A DNA stretch of 64,000 nt, taken from the NCBI RefSeq assembly GCF_036057275.1, contig NZ_CP107945.1:7936001-8000000 (forward strand). Reading direction: 5' to 3'. This document shows positions 1 through 9,370 of this stretch, piece after piece. Below the pieces are notes generated by a model. That model ran no database searches, had not been told where the DNA came from, and worked only from the letters and a program-made list of their open reading frames with translations. Both the position numbers and the translations under genes were made by a program. Position 1 is the stretch's first letter. The number at the start of each line of letters is the position of its first letter. Source of the stretch: Streptomyces sp. NBC_00390 (GTDB lineage: Bacteria; Actinomycetota; Actinomycetes; Streptomycetales; Streptomycetaceae).

Positions 1-1445
1 GCGCCCGAACCGTGCGGCGCACATGCCTGACCTGCTGTCACACAGCCTGTGTACAGGGGCTGGTGGCGTGTGTAGTCGGGGCGGATGGTCACCGCCGGGG
101 CGTCCGTACCCACGGCGGGCGTGAACGGCCTGCCGAGCAGCCGGAAGTAGTGCGCCCAGTCCCAGTACGGCCCCGGATCGGTGTGCATCCCGCGGATCGT
201 CGCCGCCGTCGTGCCCGGCACGTTGTCGTGGCCGAGAATGTGCTGACGGTCCATCGGGATGCCGTAACGGTTGGCGAGATACCGCACCAGCCGGGCAGAC
301 GAGCGGTACATCGCCTCCGTGTACCAGGCGTCCGGCGACACCAGGAAACCCTCGTGCTCCAGGCCCACCGACTTGGCGTTCACGAACCAGTTCCCGGCGT
401 GCCAGGCCACATCCTTCAGCGGCACATGTTGGGCGACATGCCCGTCCGAGGAGCGCAGGGAGTACTGCCAGGACACATAGGTCGGGTCCTGAACCAGTTT
501 GAGCGTGGTCTCCCAGGAGGCCTCGGTGTCATGAATGACGATGTAGTCCACCGACTGCGAGTCGGGGCGGTTCGCCTTGTCGTGATTTCCGTAGTCACCC
601 TCGCCGAACTCCTCGTACGGCGCGGGGATCCACTCGCAGGCCACGGTGACAGGGCACTGGGTCCCCGACGTATCGGCGGTCCGCAGTCCGAGGCGCGCGA
701 GCTGGGTGCGGTCGGGAGCCATGCCCGGGTCGGCGGTGAGCACGATCCGCTGACCGCTGTCCGTCGTGCGAGACTCGCCCGTGCGCAGTACATCGAAGAC
801 ATCGTCGGCGTACGTCGCGGCGGTCGCCGTGTCGTCGGCGCCGGAGTAGCGTGCCACCGCCCCGTACCAGTCGGCCGGGTCGTCGCTCAGCGGCCTCCCC
901 AGCTCCTTCTGCGCCGCGGCGAGCAGCGCCGCGCCGCCGCGCACATTGGCGGCAGGACTGTCTCTCAATTCAGCCGCGGAGATCCCGGACAGCCCGGCCG
1001 CCCGGTCCAGGGTCCGCAGCCGTGGCGGCAGTTCGACGCCTTCGGCCACCTTGGCCAGGGCGGCCCTGGACACCGTGCGCGGAGCGCGCGCGTCGTCGCC
1101 GCGGGCGTTCTCGGCGCCGTGCGAATGATGGGGTGCGTCGGCCAGAGCGGTCCTTGCATCCGTCAGATGCATCGGCCCGTAGCCGCCGGTCACACTCGCC
1201 GCACCGCCGTGCGTGTCCCAGCGGGACTGCAGATAGGACACGGCGAGCAGAAGGCCCGGCGGCACGTCGTACTCGGCGGCTGCGTCGGCGAAGGTGTCCT
1301 GCAGCGCCCCGGCAGGGGGCCGCGGCGCGGTGGCGGACGGCCCGGCCGAGACCAGCGGCAGCAACAGTGCGGCGCACGCCACCGCGCTCGCGGCTGTCAG
1401 CCGGCGACGGGCGCTCGCTCGCGGTGCAAGGTCTGATCCTGGCAA
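1..1445 (-). CDS. Secreted N-acetylmuramoyl-L-alanine amidase (C-terminus outside window)
   Basis: Peptidoglycan amidase that cleaves the bond between muramic acid and the stem peptide outside the cell. The reading frame stays open to the window edge, so the C-terminus is missing. A Tat/Sec-type signal peptide follows the start (RRRLTAASAV, then a hydrophobic run LLLPLVSA). The next ~200 residues resemble a lytic-transglycosylase-like helical domain (PPGLLLAVSYLQSRW). The Amidase_2 domain carries YIVIHDTEAS, then LGHDNVPGTTAA and HTDPGPYWDW, with the zinc-ligand His and the PG...TDPGP signature. I chose TTG at 1445 because GGAGG lies 5 nt upstream and the signal peptide then has a normal length. 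An ATG at 1535 in the same frame has no ribosome binding site. The product is a monocistronic cell-wall hydrolase as far as can be seen. Confidence 0.88.
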   Translation of the reverse strand, partial: MPGSDLAPRASARRRLTAASAVACAALLLPLVSAGPSATAPRPPAGALQDTFADAAAEYDVPPGLLLAVSYLQSRWDTHGGAASVTGGYGPMHLTDARTALADAPHHSHGAENARGDDARAPRTVSRAALAKVAEGVELPPRLRTLDRAAGLSGISAAELRDSPAANVRGGAALLAAAQKELGRPLSDDPADWYGAVARYSGADDTATAATYADDVFDVLRTGESRTTDSGQRIVLTADPGMAPDRTQLARLGLRTADTSGTQCPVTVACEWIPAPYEEFGEGDYGNHDKANRPDSQSVDYIVIHDTEASWETTLKLVQDPTYVSWQYSLRSSDGHVAQHVPLKDVAWHAGNWFVNAKSVGLEHEGFLVSPDAWYTEAMYRSSARLVRYLANRYGIPMDRQHILGHDNVPGTTAATIRGMHTDPGPYWDWAHYFRLLGRPFTPAVGTDAPAVTIRPDYTRHQPLYTGCVTAGQACAPHGSG

Positions 1446-1802
1446 TGCGGCCTCCAGTGACGAGGGGTGCGCGAAGGGCTTGCGGGGGACGGACAACGAA
1501 CAGGGGTATCGGGTCCCGGACGATCCGTCAATCATGCAACGCGGCAAGGAATATGCACGTCAGCGGACGTGTCGCGGAGTTTCGCGAAGACGGCGCACGG
1601 GCCTGCGGCGCGTCAGTGGCATGAACCAATGTCCCCCGTTAGGGGCGGGTCGCCCCGCCCGGCGTCGCGGCGCAACAATCGCCCTCTGACTGTCGAACCG
1701 TCGGCCGAACAGCTCGGCCGGAGTTCCGGGGGCGGACGCGCGGACGTGTGTGCCGGTGCGGCGTATGTGCCCGGGCGGGCGGCCCCCGGGCCGCACACGC
1801 AC

Positions 1803-1848
1803 AGCGCGCTGCGCGCCCAGTGTGTCGGCACCGGACGCGCAGCGCGCT
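1803..1848 (-). terminator. Hairpin terminator after the phosphotransferase gene
   Basis: Perfect 13-bp inverted repeat (arms 1803-1815 and 1836-1848, 20-nt loop) just beyond the stop of the minus-strand phosphotransferase gene. The stretch 1446-1869 contains no other gene that I can support. Confidence 0.55.
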
Positions 1849-1869
1849 TCCCCCTCGGTGGGCGGTCGA

Positions 1870-2991
1870 TCAGCGAGTGCCGACCGCCGCGCGTACGGCC
1901 CGGCGGGCCATCGCGCAGTCGTCGTGCAGCCTTCGCAGCAGCAGACGTTGTTCTTCGCCGGCCGGTACACCGCCAGGATGCGTCTGCGACGCACCCGCGG
2001 GCGAGGCGTCACGCATCGCGCGCTGCACGGCCGTCTCGTACGTACGGATCTCCCTGGTCAGCACGATCATCAGATTCACCAGGAACGCGTCCCGTGCCGC
2101 CGTCCCCGCCTGCTGCGCCAGTTGGCTGATCTGACGGCGCGCCGCCGGTGCGTCACCGAGCACCGCCCACAACGTCGCCAGGTCGTAGCCGGGCAGATAC
2201 CAGCCCGCGTGCTCCCAGTCGACCAGCACCGGGCCGGTCGGCGACAGAAGGATGTTGGAGAGCAGTGCGTCGCCGTGGCAGAACTGACCGACGCCCTGCC
2301 GGCCGCCCGCGTACGTCAGACCGTGCAGCAGTTTCTGCAGGTCGCCGAGGTCGCGATCGGTGAACAGCCCCAGCTCGTGGTAGCGCGAGATCCGCGAGCC
2401 GTAGTCGAGCGGAGCGTCGAACATGCCGGCCGGCGGCCGCCAGCTGTTGAGCCGGGCGATCGCGCCGAGCGCGGTCCGTACATCCGCGCGCGACGGAGCC
2501 TCGACAGGATGCCGGGCCAGCGCCGCCGCACGGCCCGGCATCCGCTCGATGACCAGCGTGCAGTTCTCCGGGTCCGCGGCGATCAGGCGAGGCACCCGCA
2601 CCGGAGGGCGGTGTCGCACGAACGCGCGGTAAGACGTTATTTCGTGCCTGAAGTGCTCGACCCAGACGGGGGAGTGGTCGAGTAAGCACTTGGCAACGGC
2701 AGTGGTACGCCCCGTGGTTCCGACGATCAGAACGGATCGTCCGCTGCGGCGCAGCACCTGCACGGGGTTGAACTCCGGGCAGATCCGGTGCACCGACGCG
2801 ACAGCTTTGCGCAGCTGAGCGCCCTGAGGACCGGACAAGTCGATTCTCCCGCTGAGGGGCTGGGCGACCGTCCCAGCAGGCCTGCGTGCACGGCCGGTGT
2901 GGGTGGGGTCGAGATACGGTCCGGTGCCGGCCGCGACGGCGGTGCGCTGCGGCCGGGGCGGGGCGGACACGGAGGACGATGCTGTGTACAT
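1870..2991 (-). CDS. Aminoglycoside-phosphotransferase-family kinase
   Basis: Cytoplasmic small-molecule kinase of the APH/choline-kinase superfamily; the substrate cannot be told from sequence. The C-terminal half shows the catalytic loop HGDALLSN (HGDxxxxN) and the metal-binding DWEHAG, followed by GYDLATLW. The N-lobe is less conserved and preceded by a ~60-residue basic, proline-rich leader (SAPPRPQR). ATG at 2991 is used, with AAGGGA about 12 nt upstream; earlier in-frame codons would add a low-complexity extension. It diverges from the NsdA-like regulator across a 232-bp gap, so the two promoters share that gap. It is more likely a metabolic kinase than a resistance gene, because nothing nearby suggests antibiotic biosynthesis. 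Confidence 0.8.
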   Translation of the reverse strand: MYTASSSVSAPPRPQRTAVAAGTGPYLDPTHTGRARRPAGTVAQPLSGRIDLSGPQGAQLRKAVASVHRICPEFNPVQVLRRSGRSVLIVGTTGRTTAVAKCLLDHSPVWVEHFRHEITSYRAFVRHRPPVRVPRLIAADPENCTLVIERMPGRAAALARHPVEAPSRADVRTALGAIARLNSWRPPAGMFDAPLDYGSRISRYHELGLFTDRDLGDLQKLLHGLTYAGGRQGVGQFCHGDALLSNILLSPTGPVLVDWEHAGWYLPGYDLATLWAVLGDAPAARRQISQLAQQAGTAARDAFLVNLMIVLTREIRTYETAVQRAMRDASPAGASQTHPGGVPAGEEQRLLLRRLHDDCAMARRAVRAAVGTR

Positions 2992-3223
2992 GGGAGAGAC
3001 AGATCCCTTCGTGTGCCGACGAGTTGCGTGCGCTGCCCCGCCCCGACAACCGGAAACACCCTGGGGAATGCGACCGGCTGCCGGGGCGAGGTGGCGCGTT
3101 CCTACCTGACACCCGGCCGCGGGTGGCACACCATCTGGCGCACCCTGGCGAACCGTGGCGAATAGTCGCAACGCAACTGCCACCGGGCTACTGTCAACTC
3201 AGCCGAGAACCTGGGGGCTTGAC

Positions 3224-4717
3224 GTGAGCGGAGAACCCAACACCCGCCTGAACGACCTGTTCGGCCTGGCCGGCTGGTCCAAGGGCGAACTCGCAAGACT
3301 CGTGAACCGGCAGGCGGCGGCCATGGGCCACCCGCAGCTGGCGACCGACACCTCGCGGGTGCGGCGTTGGATCGACATGGGGGAGACCCCGCGCGATCCC
3401 GTCCCCAGAGTGCTGGCAGCCCTGTTCACCGAGCGACTCGGTCGTGTCGTGACCATCGAGGACCTCGGGTTCGTACGCAGCGGGCGCACGGGTAAGCGGC
3501 GGGACGTGCAGGGAGCAGGCAACCCTGACGGTCTGCCGTGGGCGCCCGACCGGACGGCAGCGGTCCTCACCGAATTCACGGGAATGGACCTCATGCTCAA
3601 CCGACGCGGCCTGGTGGGCGCGGGCGCGGCGCTCGCCGCGGGCTCAGCACTCAGCAGTGCCATGCACGACTGGCTCAAGACAGATCCGGCAATCTCCCGG
3701 GACGCTCCTCGATTCACCGACCCCCTGCACGCCGACTCCGCTGGGTTCGACCGCTACGAGGCCGCCCCCATCGGGTCGCAGGAGATCGACGCGCTGGAGC
3801 GCTCCGTCGAGGTGTTCCGCGCCTGGGACGCCTCCCGCGGTGGCGGGCTTCAGCGCAAGGCCGTCGTGGGGCAGCTCAACGAAGTGGGCGGCATGCTCGC
3901 CTACCGCCACCCCGATCACCTCCAGCGGCGTCTGTGGGGCGTCGCCGCCAATCTCGCCGTTCTCGCCGGCTGGATGTCCCACGACGTCGGCCTCGAACCC
4001 ACCGCCCAGAAGTACTTCGTCATCGCCGCGCATGCGGCACGCGAGGGCGGCGACCGGCCGCGCGCCGGCGAAGCCCTGTCCCGAGCGGCCCGCCAGATGG
4101 TCCATCTCGGACGTCCGGACGACGCGCTGGACCTGATGAAGCTCGCCAAGTCCGGTTCCGGGGAACAGACCCTCCCGCGCACCCGGGCGATGCTGCACAC
4201 CATCGAGGCCTGGGCGCAGGCATCCATGGGCCAGGGGCAGGCCATGCGCCGTACCCTCGGCGAGGCGGAGGAGCTCTTCGTGTCCGACAGGAGTGATGTC
4301 CCGCCGCCCAGTTGGATGCAGCTGTTCGACGAGGCGGACATGCACGGCATGCAGGCGCTGGCCTATCGCACCCTGGCGGACCACGAACCCGGCGCGGCGA
4401 GCACCGCACAGCGGCACGCAAAGCGGGCACTGGAGCTGCGCGAGGGCGGGCGGCAGCGCTCGAAGATCTTTGACTACATCTCGCTGGCCTCGGCCTGCTT
4501 CATCGCCGACGACCCTGAACAGGCCGACCGCTACGCCAGGCTGGCGCTGGTGTCGATGGGGGAGACCTCCTCGCACCGCACCTGGGACAGGCTGCGGGAG
4601 ATGTACCGGCTCACGGGTCAGTACGCCGGATACGCGAGGATCGAGGATCTGCGTGAGGAGATTCAGATCGCACTGCCCAACAGCCCCTCGAAGAAGCTGA
4701 GGAGCACCGAGATCTAG
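3224..4717 (+). CDS. NsdA-family TPR regulator of differentiation
   Basis: Resembles the Streptomyces NsdA family, negative regulators of sporulation and antibiotic production. The N-terminal ~85 residues (starting SGEPNTRLNDLFGLAGWSK) form a DNA-binding-like helical domain with WSKGELARLVNRQAA. A hydrophobic alanine-rich stretch (LVGAGAALAAGSAL, residues ~130-145) follows. The remainder is helical TPR-like repeats, for example AREGGDRPRAGEALSRAARQM and DDALDLMKLAKSG. GTG 3224 is chosen for its GGGGGC Shine-Dalgarno and because it matches the conserved N-terminus; a longer in-frame start at 3155 lies within the promoter region. It could be a paralogue rather than the orthologue, because the ammonium-transporter neighbourhood I associate with nsdA is not seen here, so no symbol is given. 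Confidence 0.78.
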   Translation: MSGEPNTRLNDLFGLAGWSKGELARLVNRQAAAMGHPQLATDTSRVRRWIDMGETPRDPVPRVLAALFTERLGRVVTIEDLGFVRSGRTGKRRDVQGAGNPDGLPWAPDRTAAVLTEFTGMDLMLNRRGLVGAGAALAAGSALSSAMHDWLKTDPAISRDAPRFTDPLHADSAGFDRYEAAPIGSQEIDALERSVEVFRAWDASRGGGLQRKAVVGQLNEVGGMLAYRHPDHLQRRLWGVAANLAVLAGWMSHDVGLEPTAQKYFVIAAHAAREGGDRPRAGEALSRAARQMVHLGRPDDALDLMKLAKSGSGEQTLPRTRAMLHTIEAWAQASMGQGQAMRRTLGEAEELFVSDRSDVPPPSWMQLFDEADMHGMQALAYRTLADHEPGAASTAQRHAKRALELREGGRQRSKIFDYISLASACFIADDPEQADRYARLALVSMGETSSHRTWDRLREMYRLTGQYAGYARIEDLREEIQIALPNSPSKKLRSTEI

Positions 4718-4737
4718 ACGCTCCGGACCGTTCTCCG

Positions 4738-4758
4738 GATCCGTCCGCCGGACGGGTC
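4738..4758 (+). terminator. Short hairpin after the NsdA-like gene
   Basis: CCGTCC-GCC-GGACGG stem (4741-4755) with partial extension on both sides, 20 nt after the stop codon. It is short, so it is only a weak terminator candidate between two convergent genes. The rest of 4718-4868 shows nothing else. Confidence 0.35.
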
Positions 4759-4868
4759 GGTACCAGGTGAGCAAAGCCGCTCGCGCCCGCACGCGCCCTA
4801 CCGCACAGGCGACCCCGTCACTCAACTCCCGTACATCACTGCCCTCGTAGCAGAGTCTCGCCCGCCCG

Positions 4869-6302
4869 CTACGAGCTGATCCTTGCCACCATCACACAGG
4901 CGTCGACCTCGCGGTCGTTCTCACCGAACTCCTCGACGACCACACGCACGCACTCCTGCGCGTCACGGGCCTTGGCGAAGCGCGGCGCCAGAGCCGTGAG
5001 CCGGCCCGTGTCGCACTCGCCGGCCACGTCCCTGTGCGTCAGCCCGTCGGTGTGCAGGACCAGCAGATCACCGGGCAGGAGGGCCAGTTCCGCCTGCTCG
5101 TATGTCGCGCCGGGGGTTGCTCCCAGCAGCACACCGCCGGGTGTGGCGAGCGCGCGTCCCGTCCCGTTGCGGAACAGCACCGGGGCGGGGTGCCCTGCCT
5201 GCGCCCAGGAGAGGGTGCGGGCCACCGGGTCGTAGCGGCAGCACACCGCGCTTCCCAGGGCGGGCTGTGACGAGGTGTCCAGCAGCTGGTTGAGATGCTC
5301 CATCAGCTGCCCCGGGTGGATGCCCGCCACGGCCATGCCGCGCAGCGCACCCAGGACCGTGGCCATTCCCGAGGTCGCGGCGACCCCATGTCCGGTGAGG
5401 TCGCCCACGCTCAACAGTGAGTCACCACCGGGCAGTTGCAGCGCGTCGTGCCAATTGCCACCGATCAGTGCACCGCTCGCCGACGGCAGATAGTGCGCGG
5501 CGACGTCCAGCGCGGCGGGGCCGTCCAGGGGGAACTGCAGCGACCCGCGCCACGGGGGCAGGACCGCCTCCTGCATCTCGACCGCGAGCCGGCGCTCGGT
5601 CTCCTCGATGTGCTGCCTGCGGCGCAGCGAGTCACGGGTCTCACGCACGGCGCGCTGACTGCGGCGCAACTCGCTCACGTCCCGCAGGACCGCCCACATC
5701 GATGCGGTGCAACCGTCCGCGTCGAGGACGGGCTCGCCCATCATGTGCACCGTGCGCACGCATCCGTCGGCGCGGACCATCCGGAACTCGCCGTCGATGG
5801 GTCGTCCGTCGACCAGGCAGTCGGTCACCAGCGCGGTGAGCAGCGACTGGTCCTCCGCGAACACCATGGACGGCAGTTCGTCCAGGGACATGGGGCCGCC
5901 GGCCGGATCGCGCCCGAGGATCTGGTACAGCTCGTCCGACCAGCTGACCTCGTCGGTGAGCAGATTCCACTCCGCGCTGCCGACCCGGCTGAGCAGCGAG
6001 CCGGTGGCCGCCGCGCCGTCCGCCTCGTACTCGGCGAGCTCGCTGTCGACGGCGTCGGCGCCCTCCTGCGGCAGACCCTCCTTGAGCTGCCCGAGATGTG
6101 CGCCGAGATCCTCGAGATGATGGACCGCCAGGTCGCACAGCGCCCGCTGCCATCTGCCCTGCGGGTCGTCCTCGGCCACTGCGGCGTCCCGACGTACGGC
6201 GTCGATGCCTCCGCGCAACTGACGCGTCTGGGAGATCAGCGCATCAACGGTCTCGTGCTCCGGCGGCTGGGCGGGAAGGTCCGCGAACACATGGGGCGGC
6301 AT
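4869..6302 (-). CDS. PAS-domain SpoIIE/RsbU-type PP2C phosphatase
   Basis: Signalling protein with a PAS fold (residues ~110-215, SAEWNLLTDEVSWSDELYQ, typical of PAS_3), a linker coiled coil (RRSQRAVRETRDSLRRRQ) and a C-terminal PPM/PP2C phosphatase domain. Such proteins usually dephosphorylate anti-sigma-factor antagonists. The metal-binding motifs are present but altered: GGNWHDA replaces the usual GGDWYDA, while VGDLTGHG keeps its Asp. The C-terminal acidic motif reads EVDACVMVAR rather than DDVALLVAR, so activity may be reduced. ATG 6302 is preferred because GGAG lies 6 nt upstream; GTG 6329 and TTG 6335 in the same frame are alternatives. It diverges from the GNAT-ligase operon. Confidence 0.82.
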   Translation of the reverse strand: MPPHVFADLPAQPPEHETVDALISQTRQLRGGIDAVRRDAAVAEDDPQGRWQRALCDLAVHHLEDLGAHLGQLKEGLPQEGADAVDSELAEYEADGAAATGSLLSRVGSAEWNLLTDEVSWSDELYQILGRDPAGGPMSLDELPSMVFAEDQSLLTALVTDCLVDGRPIDGEFRMVRADGCVRTVHMMGEPVLDADGCTASMWAVLRDVSELRRSQRAVRETRDSLRRRQHIEETERRLAVEMQEAVLPPWRGSLQFPLDGPAALDVAAHYLPSASGALIGGNWHDALQLPGGDSLLSVGDLTGHGVAATSGMATVLGALRGMAVAGIHPGQLMEHLNQLLDTSSQPALGSAVCCRYDPVARTLSWAQAGHPAPVLFRNGTGRALATPGGVLLGATPGATYEQAELALLPGDLLVLHTDGLTHRDVAGECDTGRLTALAPRFAKARDAQECVRVVVEEFGENDREVDACVMVARISS

Positions 6303-6497
6303 GTCGTACTCCGATACAGGCGCGGCCACGGCCAAGGTCCCGACAGGGGGGACCGGTTACGACTGTTGCACAGGGAGCGATGGCCCGTAAGGCATTTGGC
6401 AACACTCGATCCGGTGGTGCCTTTGTCATATGCCATAGGCTCTCCGGGTAATCTGCGGGGGAACAGGAGTTACGCGCGGGTATACGGGGGAGTAGCT

Positions 6498-7103
6498 ATG
6501 ACCAGCCAACTTCGGGCGCCGGCCACGACTTTGTCGCCGGCTCTGCTGCTGCGCCCATGGCACGAGAGGGACCTGCCCGCCCTCATCGCCGCCTACCGCG
6601 ATCCGGACCTTCGCCGCTTCACCAGGACGCCCGTGGACAACCAGGACGACGCGCTGCGTTGGCTGGACATCCGGCACCAGGGCCGGCTGACGGGAACCTA
6701 CCTCGCCTTCGCCGGGTTCGAGGAGCCCGAGGACGGCACGGAGGGCCGGCTGGTCGCCAATGTCGTCCTCAAGCGGCCCGATCCGGGCGCACCGGGCGCG
6801 GAGGTCGGCTACTGGACCGTCGCCGGCGCCCGGGGCACGGGCGTCGCCCCGCGCGCACTGGACACGCTCACCGCATGGGCCTTCGAGAGCTTCGCCGACG
6901 ACGGCCTGCGCCACCTCGAACTTCTGCACCAGGTGGACAACACCGCCTCCTGCCGTGTCGCCCAGAAGTGCGGGTTCCGCTACGAGACAACCCTTCCGGC
7001 CCGTCCGCCCTTCCCGAACGACGGCCATCTGCACATCCGCCGGGCCCAGGAGAACAGCAGGTCAGGGCCATTGTCAGTGGTGGACGGCAGTATGGGGACA
7101 TGA
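6498..7103 (+). CDS. GNAT-family N-acetyltransferase (RimJ/RimL-like)
   Basis: Acetyl-CoA-dependent N-acyltransferase of the Acetyltransf_3 type. Visible family marks are LLLRPWHERDLPAL at the start, the mid-domain AEVGYWTV, the acetyl-CoA loop ARGTGVAPRALDTL and the C-terminal NTASCRVAQKCGF. It is 201 aa, a normal length for a single GNAT domain. ATG 6498 is preceded by GGGGGAG at 6486-6492. The stop codon overlaps the start of the DNA ligase gene (ATGA at 7100-7103), so the two are translationally coupled. The acceptor substrate is unknown; coupling to a ligase could mean a shared stress or repair role, but that is inference. Confidence 0.85.
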   Translation: MTSQLRAPATTLSPALLLRPWHERDLPALIAAYRDPDLRRFTRTPVDNQDDALRWLDIRHQGRLTGTYLAFAGFEEPEDGTEGRLVANVVLKRPDPGAPGAEVGYWTVAGARGTGVAPRALDTLTAWAFESFADDGLRHLELLHQVDNTASCRVAQKCGFRYETTLPARPPFPNDGHLHIRRAQENSRSGPLSVVDGSMGT

Positions 7104-9244
7104 CGACTTCACCCGCCGTTTCCGCCGCTGCTGCTCCCGCGGCTGCCGTCACCGACGCCACCGCCTACGCCGAGGCCGTCCAGACCGCGGCGCAGGCCGC
7201 CGCCGCGTACTACGCGACGGGCGAGAGCACCCTCGACGACGACACCTATGACCGGCTGGTGCGCGGGATCGCGGCGTACGAGCAGGCGCATCCCGATGAG
7301 ATCTCCGCCGACTCGCCGACCGGCAAGGTCGCCGGCGGTGCCGCGGTCGGCGATGTGCCGCACACGATCCCGATGCTGTCGCTCGACAATGTCTTCTCCG
7401 CCGAGCAACTCGCCGCATGGGCCGCATCGGTGGAGCGGCGCATCGGCCGGCCGGTCGAGGTGTGGAGCGTCGAGCCGAAGCTCGACGGCCTCGCGATAGC
7501 GGCACGCTATGAGAAGGGGCGGCTGACCCGTCTCGTCACCCGTGGTGACGGCAGCGCCGGCGAGGACGTCTCCCATGCCATAGGCACCGTCGTCGGTCTG
7601 CCGGACGAGCTCACCGAGCCGGTGACGCTCGAGGTGCGCGGCGAAGTGCTCATGACGAACGAGCAGTTCGAGGCTGCGAACACCGTGCGCACCGGACACG
7701 GCGGCGCCCCCTTCGCCAACCCGCGCAACGGCGCGGCGGGCACGCTGCGCGCCAAGGACCGTGCGTACACGGTGCAGATGACCTTCTTCGGGTACGGCGC
7801 GCTGGCGCTGCCCGACTCGGAGGCGGATCTCGCCCAGCGGCTCGGTGAGTGGCCGCACAGCCAGGTCATGCGGTACGTGGCGGACCTCGGCGTGCACACG
7901 GCGGACAGCACCGCCGTCGCGCCCCGCACCCTGACGACGGTCGACGAGATCCAGGCGAGGATCGACGAGATCGGTGCCGCCCGGCCGGAACTGCCGTTCG
8001 GAATCGACGGCATCGTGGTGAAGGCGGACGCCGCCGCCGACCAGGCCGCGGCCGGTTCGGGCTCACGGGCCCCGCGGTGGGCCATCGCGTACAAGCTCCC
8101 GGCCGTGGAAAAGGTCACCACGCTGCTCGACGTGGAGTGGAACGTGGGCCGGACGGGCATCATCGCGCCCCGCGCCGTGCTGGAACCCGTCGAGATCGAC
8201 GGGTCGACCGTCACCTACGCGACCTTGCACAACCCCTCCGACATCACCCGCCGCGATCTGCGGCTCGGGGACCGGGTGATGGTGTACAAGGCGGGCGACA
8301 TCATCCCGCGCATCGAAGCTCCCGTCGCACATCTGCGCACCGGTGACGAGAAGCCGATCGCCTTCCCCGACGCCTGCCCGCAGTGCGGCTCCGACATAGA
8401 CACCTCCGAGCAGCGCTGGCGGTGCGTGCGCGGGCGCAACTGCCATCTGGTGGCGTCCGTCTCCTACGCCGCCGGGCGCGACCAGCTCGACATCGAAGGG
8501 CTCGGCGCGACCCGCGTCGTCCAGCTCGTAGACGCCGGCCTGGTCGGCGACATCGCCGATCTGTTCACTCTCACCCGCGAGCAGCTGCTGGAGCTGGACC
8601 GGATGGGCGCAACGAGCACCGACAATCTGCTGGCGGCCATCGAGACGGCGCGCACGCGGCCGCTGTCGAGGGTGTTCTGCGCCCTCGGTGTACGCGGCAC
8701 GGGCCGCTCCATGTCCCGTCGCATCGCCCGTCACTTCGCGACGATGGAACACGTCCGCGCGGCCGACGTCGAGGCGCTGCAGCAGGTCGACGGCATCGGT
8801 GCGGAAAAGGCGAGGACGGTCGTCGCCGAGCTCGCCGAGCTTGCCCCGCTCATCGACCGGCTCACCGCCGCAGGGGTCAACATGAGCGAACCGGGCGCGA
8901 CCCCGCCCGTAGCCGGACCGGCCGCCGACGGCGAGGACGGGAAGGAGGGCACCGGCCAAGGCGTCGAGCAGTCACGAACCACCGGACCGCTCGACGGCAT
9001 GACGGTCGTTGTGACCGGCGCCATGACCGGAGCGCTGGAGAAGCTGTCCCGCAACCAGATGAACGAACTCATCGAGCGGGCCGGCGGCAAGTCGTCCTCC
9101 AGCGTCTCCAAGCGCACCTCGCTCCTGGTCGCCGGGGAGGGCGCCGGATCCAAGCGGGCCAAGGCCGACGAGCTGGGTACCCGCATCGCCGCTCCGGACG
9201 AGTTCGCCGCCATGGTCGCGGACTTCCTCGACACACAGGCCTGA
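7100..9244 (+). CDS. ligA: NAD-dependent DNA ligase (LigA family, probably a second copy)
   Basis: Seals nicks in DNA using NAD+. The domains appear in normal order: an N-terminal Ia domain (YYATGESTLDDDTYDRLV), the adenylation domain with the active-site lysine in EPKLDGLAI, the OB fold (NVGRTGIIAPRAVLEPVEIDG), a four-Cys zinc finger (CPQCG...C...C), HhH repeats (LQQVDGIGAEKA) and a C-terminal BRCT domain (GMTVVVTGAM...GKSSSSVSKRTSLLV). At 714 aa it is a normal length. The Ala-rich N-terminus and sequence divergence from typical essential Streptomyces LigA suggest an accessory paralogue, which cannot be settled from the window. It starts inside the stop codon of the GNAT gene. Confidence 0.9.
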   Translation: MTTSPAVSAAAAPAAAVTDATAYAEAVQTAAQAAAAYYATGESTLDDDTYDRLVRGIAAYEQAHPDEISADSPTGKVAGGAAVGDVPHTIPMLSLDNVFSAEQLAAWAASVERRIGRPVEVWSVEPKLDGLAIAARYEKGRLTRLVTRGDGSAGEDVSHAIGTVVGLPDELTEPVTLEVRGEVLMTNEQFEAANTVRTGHGGAPFANPRNGAAGTLRAKDRAYTVQMTFFGYGALALPDSEADLAQRLGEWPHSQVMRYVADLGVHTADSTAVAPRTLTTVDEIQARIDEIGAARPELPFGIDGIVVKADAAADQAAAGSGSRAPRWAIAYKLPAVEKVTTLLDVEWNVGRTGIIAPRAVLEPVEIDGSTVTYATLHNPSDITRRDLRLGDRVMVYKAGDIIPRIEAPVAHLRTGDEKPIAFPDACPQCGSDIDTSEQRWRCVRGRNCHLVASVSYAAGRDQLDIEGLGATRVVQLVDAGLVGDIADLFTLTREQLLELDRMGATSTDNLLAAIETARTRPLSRVFCALGVRGTGRSMSRRIARHFATMEHVRAADVEALQQVDGIGAEKARTVVAELAELAPLIDRLTAAGVNMSEPGATPPVAGPAADGEDGKEGTGQGVEQSRTTGPLDGMTVVVTGAMTGALEKLSRNQMNELIERAGGKSSSSVSKRTSLLVAGEGAGSKRAKADELGTRIAAPDEFAAMVADFLDTQA

Positions 9245-9298
9245 TCGCGGGCGGGGCGGTGGCGGCCGGCCCCCGCACCTCACGCACGAACACGTGAA

Positions 9299-9320
9299 TT
9301 AGGTTAGGGTGACCTAACTT
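9299..9320. promoter_or_regulatory. DtxR/DmdR-type iron box
   Basis: TTAGGTTAGGGTGACCTAAC (9299-9318) matches the actinobacterial iron-box consensus (TTAGGTTAGGCTAACCTAA) almost perfectly. It lies 50 bp upstream of the siderophore-interacting protein gene and predicts iron-dependent repression by a DtxR/DmdR/IdeR regulator. Confidence 0.85.
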
Positions 9321-9370
9321 GGAGCGCATGTGTTCGGGAGGTGATCCCGGGCTCAGGGGAGGGGACCTCG

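Noticed and set aside
12..1436. Long plus-strand open frame over the amidase gene
   Set aside because: It is antisense to a frame with clear amidase motifs; its own translation is Arg/Gly-rich with no domain.
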